A stretch of DNA of 64,000 nt from Flammeovirga sp. SJP92 (GCF_001583495.1 NZ_LQAQ01000037.1:35775-99774), one strand, 5' to 3'. Counted from the first letter of the stretch, positions 8,365-17,998 are shown. Numbers and translations: made by a program. Notes: generated by a model from the letters alone, not told the origin.

Positions 8365-10011
8365 TTACTTCTCTAAAATGCCTTGAATTGGCTCAAAATA
8401 ACAAGCCGAAGGTGTATTGATTGAAAGGAAACCACAAATAGTAGGTGCAATATCTGTAATGTAAACTTTTTGATGGGACACTTTATGAGGAATTTTCCAG
8501 CCCATTAGCAGGATTGGAACGTGCGTATCATAAGTAAACGCTGTACTATGGCCTGTTCCTTTTTTACTTTTCTGGTTGAAATAATTACCAGCAAAAACAC
8601 CCATCACATCTGGTGAGTTTCTGACATTATAACTGTTGTCATACAAAGATGTATAACCTTTGTGATATTCGTTTAATCTAAGGTCTTCTCCTGTCAGCAC
8701 ATCTCTAAAGCAAGGGTACGTAATCAGGATATCAGCCACTTTAGCTTGAACTTCCGATAGCTTTAAGCTTTTAGAATTAATCAAATTTCTATTTAAATAC
8801 AAATCAGAAACTCCTCCATAAGTGATCCATTGCCCTTCTCCATATTCTTTTGAAAGTTGCGTTTCAACATTCTCCAAAATCTCTTTTTCATCGAAGAAAT
8901 CTGAAGGTAATTTGAGGTCTTTCAAATATTGTGGATTGTGAGCACCACCATGATCTGCAGTTAAGAAAACAACTACATTTTCCATCCCTACTCTGGCATC
9001 TAACACTTCAAAAAGCTGTTGAAGTTCCAAATCTAAACGTAGATAGGTATCTTGAACTTCAATAGATGCAGGGGCAAACATATGACCTATTTTATCTGTT
9101 GATGAGTAGCTTATCAGTAATGCATCCGTATCATGATTTTGTCCTAGATTCTCGTTTTCAATAGCTTTGAGGGCTAACTCCGTTGTAAGTGTATTTCCAA
9201 AAGGTGATTTCTTCACATAACCGAATTTGTCTTTTTTGGCACTCTTTATAATTTTCTTTAAGTCGTGGGGAAAAGTTGATTTTTCTTCAGATGGAAATAG
9301 TTTTTCATAATTGTTTTCATCCGCAATACTTTCTGTGTATTCTTCTATTGGAAGTAAAGTTTCCCAAGTCATTGAAGCATATTCATCTACTTTTCTTTTT
9401 CCTTGATTTTCTTCCGCTACCCATTCTGGAAGTGTATCAACATAAAAAGAACTAGAAACCCAATTGCCAGATGCATCATCCATCCAGTAAGCTCCGTCTG
9501 CTAAGTGTCCGGCTGGAAAAATAGCTCCTCGGTCCTTCATACTGATTGAAATGACTTTGGACTTTTGATTAGAGGCTAATTTCAACTCATCTGTCCAAGT
9601 TGTGCTCATCAATCTTTGAGGAGACATTTTACTGTTTTCATTTTTATCACCTACTGTATTGACACTTTCATCTTCTGCACAATAAACTACTTTTTGCTCA
9701 TCTCTGCTGTAAAAATCATTTGAAACAATTCCATGATAAGCAGGAGTAGTACCTGTGTAAATAGAGGCATGTCCAGGTCCTGTTTTGGTAGGAGCATAAT
9801 TAAAATAGCCATTAGAGGTAGAAAATCCTTCTTTCATTAATCGTTTGAAGCCTCCCTCAGAATATTTTGACCAATATCTTGAAACGTAATCATATCTCAT
9901 CTGATCAACCACAATTCCTACTACTAACTTTGGTTTTTCATCAGGAAGTTGTGCGTAAGTAAACTGACCTATTAGCATCAGTATTAACATCACTTTCAAT
10001 TGTTTTGTCAT
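8365..10011 (-). CDS. pafA: PafA-like alkaline phosphatase (type I phosphodiesterase/phosphatase fold)
   Basis: I place the start at the ATG before MTKQLKVMLILMLIGQFTYA, a good signal peptide, giving 548 residues; the frame stays open upstream but that extension would bury the signal. The alkaline-phosphatase-superfamily motifs are present: metal Asp36 in VVDQMRYDY, nucleophile Thr77 in PTKTGPGHAS, SSTDKIGHMF, TADHGGAHNP and the late GTGHSTAFTYDTHVP. SMKDRGAIFPAGH carries the Lys-x-Arg pair typical of PafA monoesterases, which release phosphate from many organic esters in the periplasm. It is the last gene of a unit with a beta-helix lipoprotein and a TonB receptor, consistent with phosphorus or phospho-glycan scavenging (inference). 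A hairpin in the 88-bp gap upstream may lower its expression. Confidence 0.85.
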   Translation of the reverse strand: MTKQLKVMLILMLIGQFTYAQLPDEKPKLVVGIVVDQMRYDYVSRYWSKYSEGGFKRLMKEGFSTSNGYFNYAPTKTGPGHASIYTGTTPAYHGIVSNDFYSRDEQKVVYCAEDESVNTVGDKNENSKMSPQRLMSTTWTDELKLASNQKSKVISISMKDRGAIFPAGHLADGAYWMDDASGNWVSSSFYVDTLPEWVAEENQGKRKVDEYASMTWETLLPIEEYTESIADENNYEKLFPSEEKSTFPHDLKKIIKSAKKDKFGYVKKSPFGNTLTTELALKAIENENLGQNHDTDALLISYSSTDKIGHMFAPASIEVQDTYLRLDLELQQLFEVLDARVGMENVVVFLTADHGGAHNPQYLKDLKLPSDFFDEKEILENVETQLSKEYGEGQWITYGGVSDLYLNRNLINSKSLKLSEVQAKVADILITYPCFRDVLTGEDLRLNEYHKGYTSLYDNSYNVRNSPDVMGVFAGNYFNQKSKKGTGHSTAFTYDTHVPILLMGWKIPHKVSHQKVYITDIAPTICGFLSINTPSACYFEPIQGILEK

Positions 10012-10035
10012 CTTTTCGTATCTTTTTAAACAAAA

Positions 10036-10064
10036 ACCCAAGCCACTTCGGAAGCAGCTTGGGT
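10036..10064 (-). terminator. Hairpin, internal terminator or attenuator between lipoprotein and phosphatase genes
   Basis: ACCCAAGC (10036-10043) pairs with GCTTGGGT (10057-10064), with a small CTT/AAG stem in the loop. On the minus strand it is followed by TTTTTGTTTAAA, a terminator layout. It sits between the 10100-11539 and 8365-10011 genes, so the phosphatase may be read at a reduced level. Confidence 0.75.
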
Positions 10065-10099
10065 GAACACAATATATATAATAAGTAGTTTGAGGGATA

Positions 10100-11539
10100 T
10101 TAGTTAGAACCAAAGGCACCCACTGTAGCAGACAAGTTTGGTCTTGTTACCACTTTATCACCTACTTCTGTTACTACTGGAGCAGATAATAAATCCATAT
10201 TGTCAGTACCATAATCAATACCAGGAGAGTTAGACGATAATCTGAAATCTAAATCTTTGTAATCAATTTCTTTTGCGGCGTCACCATCTACATTAGGCGC
10301 TTGATCAATGAATGAAACAAATTGAGGGTCTTCTAACTCATCTGTCCACTCATTTACACCTGGAGTTGTAAAGAAGTTACAAGAACCGTGGAATACTCTC
10401 CAGAATGTAGCGTGACCTACAGAAGTATCATCGTCAGCATCGTCATAAGGCTGGATACCGTGGTGAGGTAAATATCCATTTCCTTTATCTTGACCACCTT
10501 CAACGTGACCATAATAATAATTACCTTTTACCAATGTATTTGTTCCTACAATATCAGTAGATGGATCTACTTTAGTACCAAATTTAGAATTAACAATCAA
10601 GTTGTTTAAGATACGTCCTCTAGCATCTTTTTCAATGTTGATTGATCCACCTCTTTCACCATCTCTTCTCCAGCCACAGTACGCCATTGTATTGTTGTAC
10701 ATGTTTACATTTGTCTGCTGATCGCTTTCAATTGGCTTAGAGTTGTTGATTTTAATACCGTTTGTCGCCGCTGAATACATTAAGTTAAAAGCACAATCAC
10801 CTACAGTACCTTGTTTGAAGTTGAAAGCCTCATCTTCAGTTGTACCAGCATAAGCTACTGTGTTATGGAATAAAGCAATTTGACCTCTTTCAACATAAAT
10901 AGCGTCACCACCTGAGTGCTCAACAGTACAGTTTTCCATATATAATTGGCCTTGGTTGTTGTTGAAGAATACTGAGTATCCTAACTCACCTGGCTCTAAT
11001 TTACCTACACGAACCGCTTCAGAGTTTTCGTTCATTGGTCCACCTGCATACTGAATTGTAACGTAAGTCATACCAATTTCCTGATCTGGGCGAGTTGTTC
11101 CTTCTGGTACTTGACCGCCATTGATACCACCCCAGTTTACACGGCCATAATCAAAGTAACCCGGCTGTGCTTCTGATAACGTGAAAAGGATAGGTTGTGC
11201 CTCTGTTCCCCAAGCATACATTTTACCGTGAATTACAATTTCAGGGTTCAAATAAGGACTCACCCAAACTGTTACATCTTCTTCCACATTTAAAGTAGCA
11301 CCATCTTCAACGATAAGGTTTTCTGCTAACCAATACTCCTCACCGCTCTCTAAAGTTAGATCATCACTAATACGTCCACCAATGCTAATTGTCCCCTCTG
11401 GTCTTCCTGCATCTGGATCAATGGGTTCTCTATCATCATCTCCTGCGTTAATTTCTTCTTTCGAACAAGATGTTGATAAAATAATTGGTGTAGCTAGCAA
11501 TAAAAATGCTAATAATCTGTAGATAAAAACTTTTTTCAT
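10100..11539 (-). CDS. Right-handed beta-helix lipoprotein
   Basis: This 479-residue protein has a lipoprotein signal (LLATPIILSTSCSKEE, lipid Cys at residue 26). Residues ~75-420 are rich in short strand-turn repeats such as DDLTLESGEEYWLAENLIVE, GQLYMENCTVEHSGGDAIYV, GQIALFHNTVAY and GRILNNLIVNSKFG, the pattern of a parallel beta-helix. The C-terminus (SSNSPGIDYGTDN, TVGAFGSN) is the usual end of such proteins in Bacteroidota. No catalytic signature is visible. It lies 63 bp downstream of the TonB receptor gene and may play the surface-partner role that SusD plays for SusC, though it is not SusD-like in sequence. That role is inference. Confidence 0.75.
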   Translation of the reverse strand: MKKVFIYRLLAFLLLATPIILSTSCSKEEINAGDDDREPIDPDAGRPEGTISIGGRISDDLTLESGEEYWLAENLIVEDGATLNVEEDVTVWVSPYLNPEIVIHGKMYAWGTEAQPILFTLSEAQPGYFDYGRVNWGGINGGQVPEGTTRPDQEIGMTYVTIQYAGGPMNENSEAVRVGKLEPGELGYSVFFNNNQGQLYMENCTVEHSGGDAIYVERGQIALFHNTVAYAGTTEDEAFNFKQGTVGDCAFNLMYSAATNGIKINNSKPIESDQQTNVNMYNNTMAYCGWRRDGERGGSINIEKDARGRILNNLIVNSKFGTKVDPSTDIVGTNTLVKGNYYYGHVEGGQDKGNGYLPHHGIQPYDDADDDTSVGHATFWRVFHGSCNFFTTPGVNEWTDELEDPQFVSFIDQAPNVDGDAAKEIDYKDLDFRLSSNSPGIDYGTDNMDLLSAPVVTEVGDKVVTRPNLSATVGAFGSN

Positions 11540-11602
11540 GGTTTTAATTTTGAAAGTTTAATGGAACCCACCCCGGTTTAAAAAGGCAGGATATCTTTTA
11601 TG

Positions 11603-14383
11603 TTAGAAATTATATTTTAATCCTACTAGGAATTGTCTTCTGTAAAAATCTTGGCGGACAAGTACATTGTCTCCTACTTCCCCTTGATGCGGGAAGTGCG
11701 ATTGAGCATCATTAATAGGCTGTCTAATTTCCACCTCATAAGCGTTGTCTAATAAGTTGTATACCTTCAGGTAAATCAACGTCTTTGGTGAAACCTTTTT
11801 CTCTACTGACAAGTCCATCTGGAAAAATCCTCGTTGCCACATATCGTTGCCATAGAAAGCAGATAAACTGTGAATTCTATCGCCTGTGTAAACTGTAGCC
11901 AACTGCATATCCAAGCCCATGTCAGGGTTTTTATACAATAATGAAAGATTGGCGATATGTGCCGCTTGCCCTTGTAAAGGACGTTCTTCTAAGGCTGATC
12001 GAATCACAATATCTGAAGTATCATCATCAGGATTTTCTCTATCGTAATACGCTTTTTCTGTGACAATTTTAGAATGTGTATACGTATAATTAGCACTGAT
12101 TCCAAACTTATTGAAGTACTTTACGATATCAATTTCAATACCCATATTTTCAGCGTCACCATAGTTGTCTGGCATAATGTATCCTGCTTGACGGTTCAAT
12201 GAGTACTCAATTGGATTGATTAATTTTTTATAGAAACCACCAATCATAAACTTGTCCATTCCGCTAGGGAATAATTCATATCTCAAATCCAAGTTGTGGC
12301 CAATTGTTCTTTCTACAAGAGGGTTACCCATTTCGGTCCAATCATCTTCAGTATCGCCATTTTCGATTGGAACAAACTCTGCAAAACCTGGACGAATCAC
12401 CGACTTAAAGTATGAAGATCTAAGGTTTGACTTTGGATTGATTTTATATTTGAAGTGAATACTTGGTAAGAAATCCACATATGTCTGATTCATTTCCTGC
12501 AAGTCATTTTCAATGATCTCATTAGTTGGTTGAGGTAAATAGTATCCAATATCAGTATGTTCCACACGTACACCACCTGTCACTTCTAGTTTTTTATTGA
12601 AATCAAATTTAAACTGACCATAAGCGGCTCTAATATTTTCATGTGATTGATACCTGTTTGGTGAATAATTGACACCAGTAGGGTTTTCTATAATCCAATC
12701 TACATCTGTGATGTCATTCCAGTCCTCTCCTTTTACTAAAGCTCTGCTTCCTGCATTAAAACGGTATTGCTCAAAATCATTCGAACGGTTTTTATTTCTC
12801 ACTAAACCACCCACTTTAAACTCTGTATCATAGATAAAGCTGATTTCTGGAGTGAAAGTGAAGTTAGTGTACAAAGCTATATCCTCGTCATCATTATAAT
12901 CCCATCTTCTAGTTAATGAAGACCTCGCCGCAATTCTTTCAGGTTCTTCTACCCAATTGGTCATACTTCCAGAACGCGAGAATTTTGTATTATCAGGAAT
13001 ATTATTGCTGGCTTTAGAGTAAACCGCTGACCAATCAGCCTTGAACCAATTGTTCATTTGATGCTGTCCTGTGAGCGTAGAGTTAAAAATCTGTTGGATG
13101 GTAGATCTGTAACGAGTCACATAACTCATCTCTCCTGCATTACCATTGATAGGATCATAGCTACCCCAAGTACGCGTTCTTGTGACGTCTCTCACCTGAT
13201 CATTTCTTAAGTGTACAAATGCATTGTACCACTGAATCGAATGATTTTGATTAATTCTGTAATCCAATTTGGCATGAAGCCCCATTCTCTTTTGGAGTTG
13301 ATAGTAGTCTCTATCTTCCATATTATCCAAAGAAGTAGAACCGTCGGCCATCATCCCTGTACTGTACCAAGTACTTTCAGATCCTCTAGCTGTTTGCTGA
13401 TAACTACCAGCCAACATCACACCTAATTTATCATTCATAAAACGGTTACCAATTGATAAACCGGCTACAATATTTGGTACATAGTTTTTATATTGATTCA
13501 ATAAATGATTAGTACTAAAATCACTAGGTATGGCATTATTAATTCCGCTCCAGCTTGGAGGTGTATTCATATTGCCGGCGGTGTTCCATGACATAAAAGG
13601 ATTACCACCACCAAATAATGAGTTATTTCCCAATGATAAATTCAATTGACCACTATAAGATTCAGGTGCATCTTTCATTTCCATGTTGATCACACCACCC
13701 ACCGCATCACCTTCCATATCAGGCGTTAATGCTTTTGTCACTTCCAAACGGTCCAATAAATCTGAAGGGAATAAGTCCAAAGGAACGTAACGGTTTTTAT
13801 TATCTGGAGAAGGGATTTTCACACCATTTACTAATGTATAATTGTATCTTTTATCCATACCTCTCACAATTGCAAACTGTCCATCACCAGAATTATTTCT
13901 TTCTAATGATACACCCGAAACTCTTTGTACTACATTTGCAACGTTTAAGTCAGGTGACAGTTCAATATCTTGTGCCGAAACAACCGTCATTACTTTAGAA
14001 GCCACTTTCTCAGTAGCACGAGCACTCTCCGCTGTTTTTCTTTCCTTCGTACCGTATACAACTGCTTCATCCAGCTGAATCGCATCTACGTCTAAAGTAA
14101 GATTGGTAGACACCCATCCAGAAGTTGGAATAGCTACCGTTTGTATAAGGTCTTTATAACCAACGTATTTTACTTTTATAGTATATTCTCCTTGCGGGAG
14201 ATCATTAATTCTATAGGTACCATCCATGCCCACAATACTTTGTTTGTGGATGGGTTCAATGGAAATTACAGCTCCAATCAATGGTTCGCCGTCGCTTCCG
14301 TTTACTTCACCTTTAATTCCGCCTGCATGTGCAAAAAAAGGTAGTATGAGTAGTAGAGATAATAAGGTAACTGTTCTCGTCAT
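11603..14383 (-). CDS. TonB-dependent outer-membrane receptor with carboxypeptidase-like N-terminal domain
   Basis: The 926-residue protein begins with a signal peptide (ending FFAHA), then a CarboxypepD_reg-like beta-sandwich (residues ~22-105: KGEVNGSDGEPLIGAVISI, GTYRINDLPQGEYTIKVKYVGY). A plug domain follows (~125-235: NVANVVQRVSGVSLERN, FAIVRGMDKRYNYTLVNGV, GDAVGGVINMEM), then a 22-strand-type barrel ending in the aromatic C-terminus GLKYNF. It imports a ligand across the outer membrane with TonB energy. It is not SusC-like, and the partner gene downstream is a beta-helix lipoprotein followed by PafA. A phosphorylated ligand is therefore plausible, but the sequence does not prove it. Confidence 0.9.
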   Translation of the reverse strand: MTRTVTLLSLLLILPFFAHAGGIKGEVNGSDGEPLIGAVISIEPIHKQSIVGMDGTYRINDLPQGEYTIKVKYVGYKDLIQTVAIPTSGWVSTNLTLDVDAIQLDEAVVYGTKERKTAESARATEKVASKVMTVVSAQDIELSPDLNVANVVQRVSGVSLERNNSGDGQFAIVRGMDKRYNYTLVNGVKIPSPDNKNRYVPLDLFPSDLLDRLEVTKALTPDMEGDAVGGVINMEMKDAPESYSGQLNLSLGNNSLFGGGNPFMSWNTAGNMNTPPSWSGINNAIPSDFSTNHLLNQYKNYVPNIVAGLSIGNRFMNDKLGVMLAGSYQQTARGSESTWYSTGMMADGSTSLDNMEDRDYYQLQKRMGLHAKLDYRINQNHSIQWYNAFVHLRNDQVRDVTRTRTWGSYDPINGNAGEMSYVTRYRSTIQQIFNSTLTGQHQMNNWFKADWSAVYSKASNNIPDNTKFSRSGSMTNWVEEPERIAARSSLTRRWDYNDDEDIALYTNFTFTPEISFIYDTEFKVGGLVRNKNRSNDFEQYRFNAGSRALVKGEDWNDITDVDWIIENPTGVNYSPNRYQSHENIRAAYGQFKFDFNKKLEVTGGVRVEHTDIGYYLPQPTNEIIENDLQEMNQTYVDFLPSIHFKYKINPKSNLRSSYFKSVIRPGFAEFVPIENGDTEDDWTEMGNPLVERTIGHNLDLRYELFPSGMDKFMIGGFYKKLINPIEYSLNRQAGYIMPDNYGDAENMGIEIDIVKYFNKFGISANYTYTHSKIVTEKAYYDRENPDDDTSDIVIRSALEERPLQGQAAHIANLSLLYKNPDMGLDMQLATVYTGDRIHSLSAFYGNDMWQRGFFQMDLSVEKKVSPKTLIYLKVYNLLDNAYEVEIRQPINDAQSHFPHQGEVGDNVLVRQDFYRRQFLVGLKYNF

Positions 14384-14756
14384 CGTGTGGTAAATAACTG
14401 GTTTTGTTTTTTAACACTGCAAAATAAGCGACCATACGTGATATGATTTTTAGGAGAATATTAAGTAATAAAAAATACCCTACTTGTAACAAAAAACACC
14501 ATGTAATGTTCTGTTTGGGTTGTTAAAGTTAAAAGATTAAAAAATAGCTTGTAAGTCACTGTGTACAATTGACTTTACATTCATTACCACATGAACCTAA
14601 TGTTATGATGTTAAGCCTTACCCCTATTTTTAAAGTATTTAAACAATTAGCGGTAATCACATAAACCTTAATATATAGTACGTATAGCTTCGTTTTTATA
14701 AGATTCTTCGATATTTTAGAACTCAGATTATTAAAACTAAAATATTACTAGACATA
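14384..14756. promoter_or_regulatory. Divergent promoter region between the TonB operon and bluB
   Basis: 373 bp of AT-rich DNA separate two divergent transcription units, so both promoters must lie here. I could not place them with confidence. I looked for a cobalamin riboswitch before bluB (conserved GCCACTG and AGGGAA elements) and saw none. Confidence 0.5.
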
Positions 14757-15365
14757 ATGGACTTATACGATTGTATTCATAAAAGAAGAGATACCAGACA
14801 TTTTACAAAAGACGAAGTACCAGAAGAGGTATTATTGAAAGCATTAGATGCCGCACATGCTGCACCTTCGGTAGGTCTTACTGAACCTTGGCGTTTTTTG
14901 ATTGTAAAATCCCAAGAGAAGAAAAAAGACATTAAAGCGTTATTCAATGACTCTAATAAAAGAGCCAAATTGGGGATCAGCAATGACAAACAGCACAAAC
15001 TATACAGTTCTTTGAAACTAGAAGCAATAGAGGAAACTCCTCTAGGGATTGCTCTATTCTGTGATCACGGCATGTTGGAAGGTTTTACAATTGGCACTAT
15101 TGGCAATAGCAGTACGCTGGAATGGAGCTGTGCTTGTGCTGTTCAAAACCTATGGCTTTCATTGACGGAACAAGGCTATGGTGCTGGATGGGTCTCGATT
15201 ATGGACTATGAAAAATTTGAGGCACTTTTTGATGTGCCAGAAACATGGCAAAGTCTAGGCTATATGTGTGTAGGTAAACCGGCTACTGATTATGGTGGAG
15301 AACCCATGCTTCAGAAAGAAAACTGGAAAAGAAGAAGCCCAAAACCGTATATTGAGTACGTATAA
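14757..15365 (+). CDS. bluB: 5,6-dimethylbenzimidazole synthase (BluB-like nitroreductase)
   Basis: This 202-residue flavoprotein shows BluB rather than generic nitroreductase features: IHKRRDTRHFTKDEVPEEVL near the N-terminus, AAHAAPSVGLTEPWRFLIV, SLKLEAIEETPLGIALFCDH, then SCACAVQNLWLSLTEQGYGA and GWVSIMDYEKFEALF. BluB cleaves reduced FMN with oxygen to form 5,6-dimethylbenzimidazole, the lower ligand of vitamin B12. Length matches the family (about 200-230 residues). No other cobalamin gene is nearby, and no cobalamin riboswitch is visible upstream, so it may serve remodelling of salvaged cobamides (inference). A terminator follows directly. Confidence 0.85.
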   Translation: MDLYDCIHKRRDTRHFTKDEVPEEVLLKALDAAHAAPSVGLTEPWRFLIVKSQEKKKDIKALFNDSNKRAKLGISNDKQHKLYSSLKLEAIEETPLGIALFCDHGMLEGFTIGTIGNSSTLEWSCACAVQNLWLSLTEQGYGAGWVSIMDYEKFEALFDVPETWQSLGYMCVGKPATDYGGEPMLQKENWKRRSPKPYIEYV

Positions 15366-15374
15366 TAATAAATG

Positions 15375-15410
15375 GAGTACAACACTATCGCTATTGTGCT
15401 CTATTTTTTT
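15375..15410 (+). terminator. Intrinsic terminator after bluB
   Basis: GAGTACAA (15375-15382) pairs with TTGTGCTC (15394-15401), one pair a wobble, followed by a run of seven T. It starts 10 bp after the bluB stop. Confidence 0.85.
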
Positions 15411-15426
15411 ATGCTTTATATTTTCT

Positions 15427-15480
15427 AAGAACTAAGCCAAAAATAATATGAATTAGTATTATATAATTTTTTCTTAGTAT
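15427..15480. repeat. Degenerate, internally deleted family-2 repeat
   Basis: AACTAAGCCAAAAATAATAT followed by GAATTAGTATTATATAATTT and TTCTTAGTAT resembles the two ends of the 160-bp family-2 element (copies at 31717 and 36650) joined together with the middle lost. The AAGTAC tips are eroded. The remaining spacer to the next gene (15481-15704) shows nothing else except a possible TACATTTG -7 element at 15642-15649. Confidence 0.45.
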
Positions 15481-15704
15481 ATCCATTCAAATATGAATAA
15501 GACAAGTATTCAACACCCTATACTATTACAAAGCCCATTTACTACTGACTAAAACTTTCATTATTGCACATTTATACATCCATTCTTTGAAATTTATACT
15601 CATTGATTTGAAATCAAAATAACACTCCATACACCTCTTCTTACATTTGTAATGTTCAAAAAATGAAAGTTCATTTTAATTGCATGTACAAACAATAAGC
15701 TATT

Positions 15705-16151
15705 ATGAAAACGAAATTACTACTTCTATTCATCCTAGGGTTCTTCAGTTATTCTTGTGATAATAACGATGTTACAGCACAACAAGAGGAAACCACAGAA
15801 GACATAGAATCAATAGAAGAAGATGCGACAGATGAAGATATTCCAGCTGCCATACTTGCTTATCAAACAGGTGCAAACAGTGAGGACATTGACACCTATA
15901 TGGAGGCTTTTGCTGATGATATTTCTATTCTTGATGTCTCTAGAGAAATCAGTGGAAAAGAGAACGTTAGAGCATGGGCACTAAGAGAAGTTATTTCTAG
16001 TGGTGATACATTTAGATACCGTAGAACTTTAGAAAGTAGTGAAGGATATGCCAAAGCTGAAGTAAACTGGCTCACTTGGGTAGTACACTATCATTTCTGG
16101 TGGGATGAAAATGACAAAATTACGCGTATGTCACTACAATACGCTGACTAA
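15705..16151 (+). CDS. Lipoprotein with SnoaL/NTF2-like fold
   Basis: This small protein (148 residues) has a lipoprotein signal (LLLLFILGFFSYSCDNN, lipid Cys at residue 18), then an acidic linker (EETTEDIESIEEDATDED), then a SnoaL-like domain over residues ~45-148: AILAYQTGANSEDIDTYMEA, FADDISILDVSREISGKENV, AWALREVIS and a final WVVHYHFWWDENDKITRMS. This fold hosts many enzymes and ligand binders, so a substrate cannot be given. It lies 45 bp upstream of the alpha/beta hydrolase gene on the same strand, so the two probably share a transcript. Confidence 0.75.
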   Translation: MKTKLLLLFILGFFSYSCDNNDVTAQQEETTEDIESIEEDATDEDIPAAILAYQTGANSEDIDTYMEAFADDISILDVSREISGKENVRAWALREVISSGDTFRYRRTLESSEGYAKAEVNWLTWVVHYHFWWDENDKITRMSLQYAD

Positions 16152-16196
16152 AATAATTATCAATTTATATACATCTAATTTTAATTCAACAACAAA

Positions 16197-17207
16197 ATGA
16201 AATTAAGAACATTAACGCTAATCATCGGCTTATTTATCAGTCTTACAGCTTTTTCAAAAGACATTAAACCTAAAGTGCTTAAAGGAAAAAGTGATGCTTT
16301 TGAAAAAGTAGTTTTTAAAAGTGAAGGTTTGAAATTGGTGGGAAACCTGTATTATCCTGAAGGTTATCAAAAAGGTAAAAGTTATCCAACAATCATTGTA
16401 GCAGGAAGCTGGACCACAGTCAAAGAACAAATGGCAGGTTTGTATGCTCAAAAGTTAGCTGATAATGGATTTATCACTTTGACATTTGATTTCAGAAATT
16501 ATGGTGAAAGTGAAGGAGAACCTCGTTTCTGGGAAAACCCTACCATGAAAGTTGAGGACATCAAAAATGCTGTAACATACCTTGAAACACTACCTGAAGT
16601 AGATGAAGCTAAAATTGGTACGTTTGCTGTATGCGCTGGCTCAATGTATACGCTTATGGCTGCTGCTGAAGATCAAAGAATCAAAGCTGTTGTGACTGCT
16701 GCTTCATGGTTACAAGATGGTGAGGCTGTAAAGCTTTTCTATGGTGGTGAAGAGGGTGTAAATGCTAAAATCACTGCAGCACAAAAGTCAAAAGATAAGT
16801 ATAAATCAGAAGGTGAGGTAGATTATATTGAAACTATTTCAACTACCAACCCAAGTGCCGCAATGTATGGTCCTTTCGACTATTATTTAAATCCTGAACG
16901 TGGCGCAGTGAAAGAGTGGAGTAATGACAAATTTGCTGTAATGAGCTGGGAAGATTGGTTGACTCTTGATCCAATGCCTTATGCAGAAAAACTAAATACA
17001 GCCACTTTAATGATCCACTCGGATGGTTGTGTTTTACCGCAGTATACTAAAAACTTCTTTGAGAAAATTGCCACTGACGATAAAAAGTTAGAGTGGGTAG
17101 ATACTGATCTGGCTTCGCCAATGCAACAATTCAGATTCTATGACCAAGATGAAGAAGTGAACTTTGCAGTGAAAGAAGCGACTACTTGGTATAAGACAAA
17201 ACTATAA
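16197..17207 (+). CDS. Exported alpha/beta hydrolase (YcjY-like) with Cys in the nucleophile elbow
   Basis: The protein (336 residues) has a signal peptide ending LTAFSKD. The hydrolase core starts at FEKVVFKSEGLKLVGNLYYP, with PTIIVAGSW, GFITLTFDFRNYGESEGEPR and the nucleophile elbow KIGTFAVCAGSMYTLMAAA. In most relatives the elbow is GxSxG. Here it reads A-V-C-A-G, so a Cys occupies the nucleophile site, as I recall for YcjY-like and dienelactone-hydrolase-type subfamilies. A candidate catalytic Asp is in MIHSDG. It follows the SnoaL lipoprotein gene at 45 bp. Substrate unknown. Confidence 0.75.
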   Translation: MKLRTLTLIIGLFISLTAFSKDIKPKVLKGKSDAFEKVVFKSEGLKLVGNLYYPEGYQKGKSYPTIIVAGSWTTVKEQMAGLYAQKLADNGFITLTFDFRNYGESEGEPRFWENPTMKVEDIKNAVTYLETLPEVDEAKIGTFAVCAGSMYTLMAAAEDQRIKAVVTAASWLQDGEAVKLFYGGEEGVNAKITAAQKSKDKYKSEGEVDYIETISTTNPSAAMYGPFDYYLNPERGAVKEWSNDKFAVMSWEDWLTLDPMPYAEKLNTATLMIHSDGCVLPQYTKNFFEKIATDDKKLEWVDTDLASPMQQFRFYDQDEEVNFAVKEATTWYKTKL

Positions 17208-17261
17208 TGTCTAATTGAGTATTATGTGCATAACATGTAAATATGAGAGATACAATGAAAG

Positions 17262-17289
17262 ACCGTTACCAATTGGTGACGGTTTTTTT
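17262..17289 (+). terminator. Intrinsic terminator after the alpha/beta hydrolase gene
   Basis: ACCGTTACC (17262-17270) pairs with GGTGACGGT (17275-17283) around AATT, and the stem runs straight into TTTTTTT. Confidence 0.9.
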
Positions 17290-17399
17290 GTGAACTTTTT
17301 TATTTCCCAAAAACGTATACAAACCACTGGGTAAAGGTTGAATAATAGTGCTCGAAAAACTACTTTTAAAGTATTCTTCAAAAACTAAACATAACAAAC

Positions 17400-17993
17400 A
17401 TGAATGTATTAATAATCTATGCTCACCCCAGTAAAAAATCTTTCACTTATCAAATCCTAAATCAACTTTTGGATGGTTTAGAAGAGGCAAATCATACTTT
17501 CGAAATTTCTGATTTGTATAAAATGGACTTTCAATCCAATATGACGGAAGATGAATATGAAAGAGAAGGGCTCGCCAATACAAACTTACCAATTCCTGGA
17601 GATGTAACTAGAGAACATGAAAAGATTGAAAAAGCAGATTGTATTATTTTCCTTTATCCCCTTTGGTGGAGTGATGTTCCTGCTATCATGAAAGGTTGGT
17701 TTGATAGAGTTTATTCTGTAGGATATGCTTATGGCTATGATCAAGAGGGCAACAAAATACAAGCGATGAAGCAAATTCCTTTAGGTTTATCCATCTGCAC
17801 AGCTGGCCATTCCAATAGTTACCTTCATGAAATAGGAATTGCTCAAAGTATGAAAAAAATTATGCTGGATGATAGAATGGGCAAACGTTTTAATCATAAA
17901 GAATTCATCCTACTTGGAGGTACTACTGAGATCGAAAAAGTGCGAGAACATCATTTAAGTAGAGCTTATGAAATTGGTAAAAATATCAAGTGA
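17400..17993 (+). CDS. NAD(P)H:quinone oxidoreductase, flavodoxin-like fold (NQO1/MdaB type)
   Basis: This 197-residue cytoplasmic flavoprotein starts NVLIIYAHPSKKSFTYQILN, the FMN/FAD phosphate-binding loop of the flavodoxin-2 family. It continues with the signature FLYPLWWSDVPAIMKGWFDR and VYSVGYAYGY, which form the isoalloxazine and quinone pocket. A third conserved region is LGLSICTAGHSNSY. Such enzymes carry out two-electron reduction of quinones or similar electrophiles. It stands alone after a strong terminator. A family-1 repeat end begins 5 bp past the stop codon. Confidence 0.85.
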   Translation: MNVLIIYAHPSKKSFTYQILNQLLDGLEEANHTFEISDLYKMDFQSNMTEDEYEREGLANTNLPIPGDVTREHEKIEKADCIIFLYPLWWSDVPAIMKGWFDRVYSVGYAYGYDQEGNKIQAMKQIPLGLSICTAGHSNSYLHEIGIAQSMKKIMLDDRMGKRFNHKEFILLGGTTEIEKVREHHLSRAYEIGKNIK

Positions 17994-17998
17994 TTAAA

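Noticed and set aside
10012..10119. Longer N-terminus for the PafA-like protein.
   Set aside because: The 36 extra codons run through the upstream terminator-like hairpin and would place the signal peptide internally.
14384..14756. Cobalamin riboswitch before bluB.
   Set aside because: None of the conserved B12-box elements could be found.
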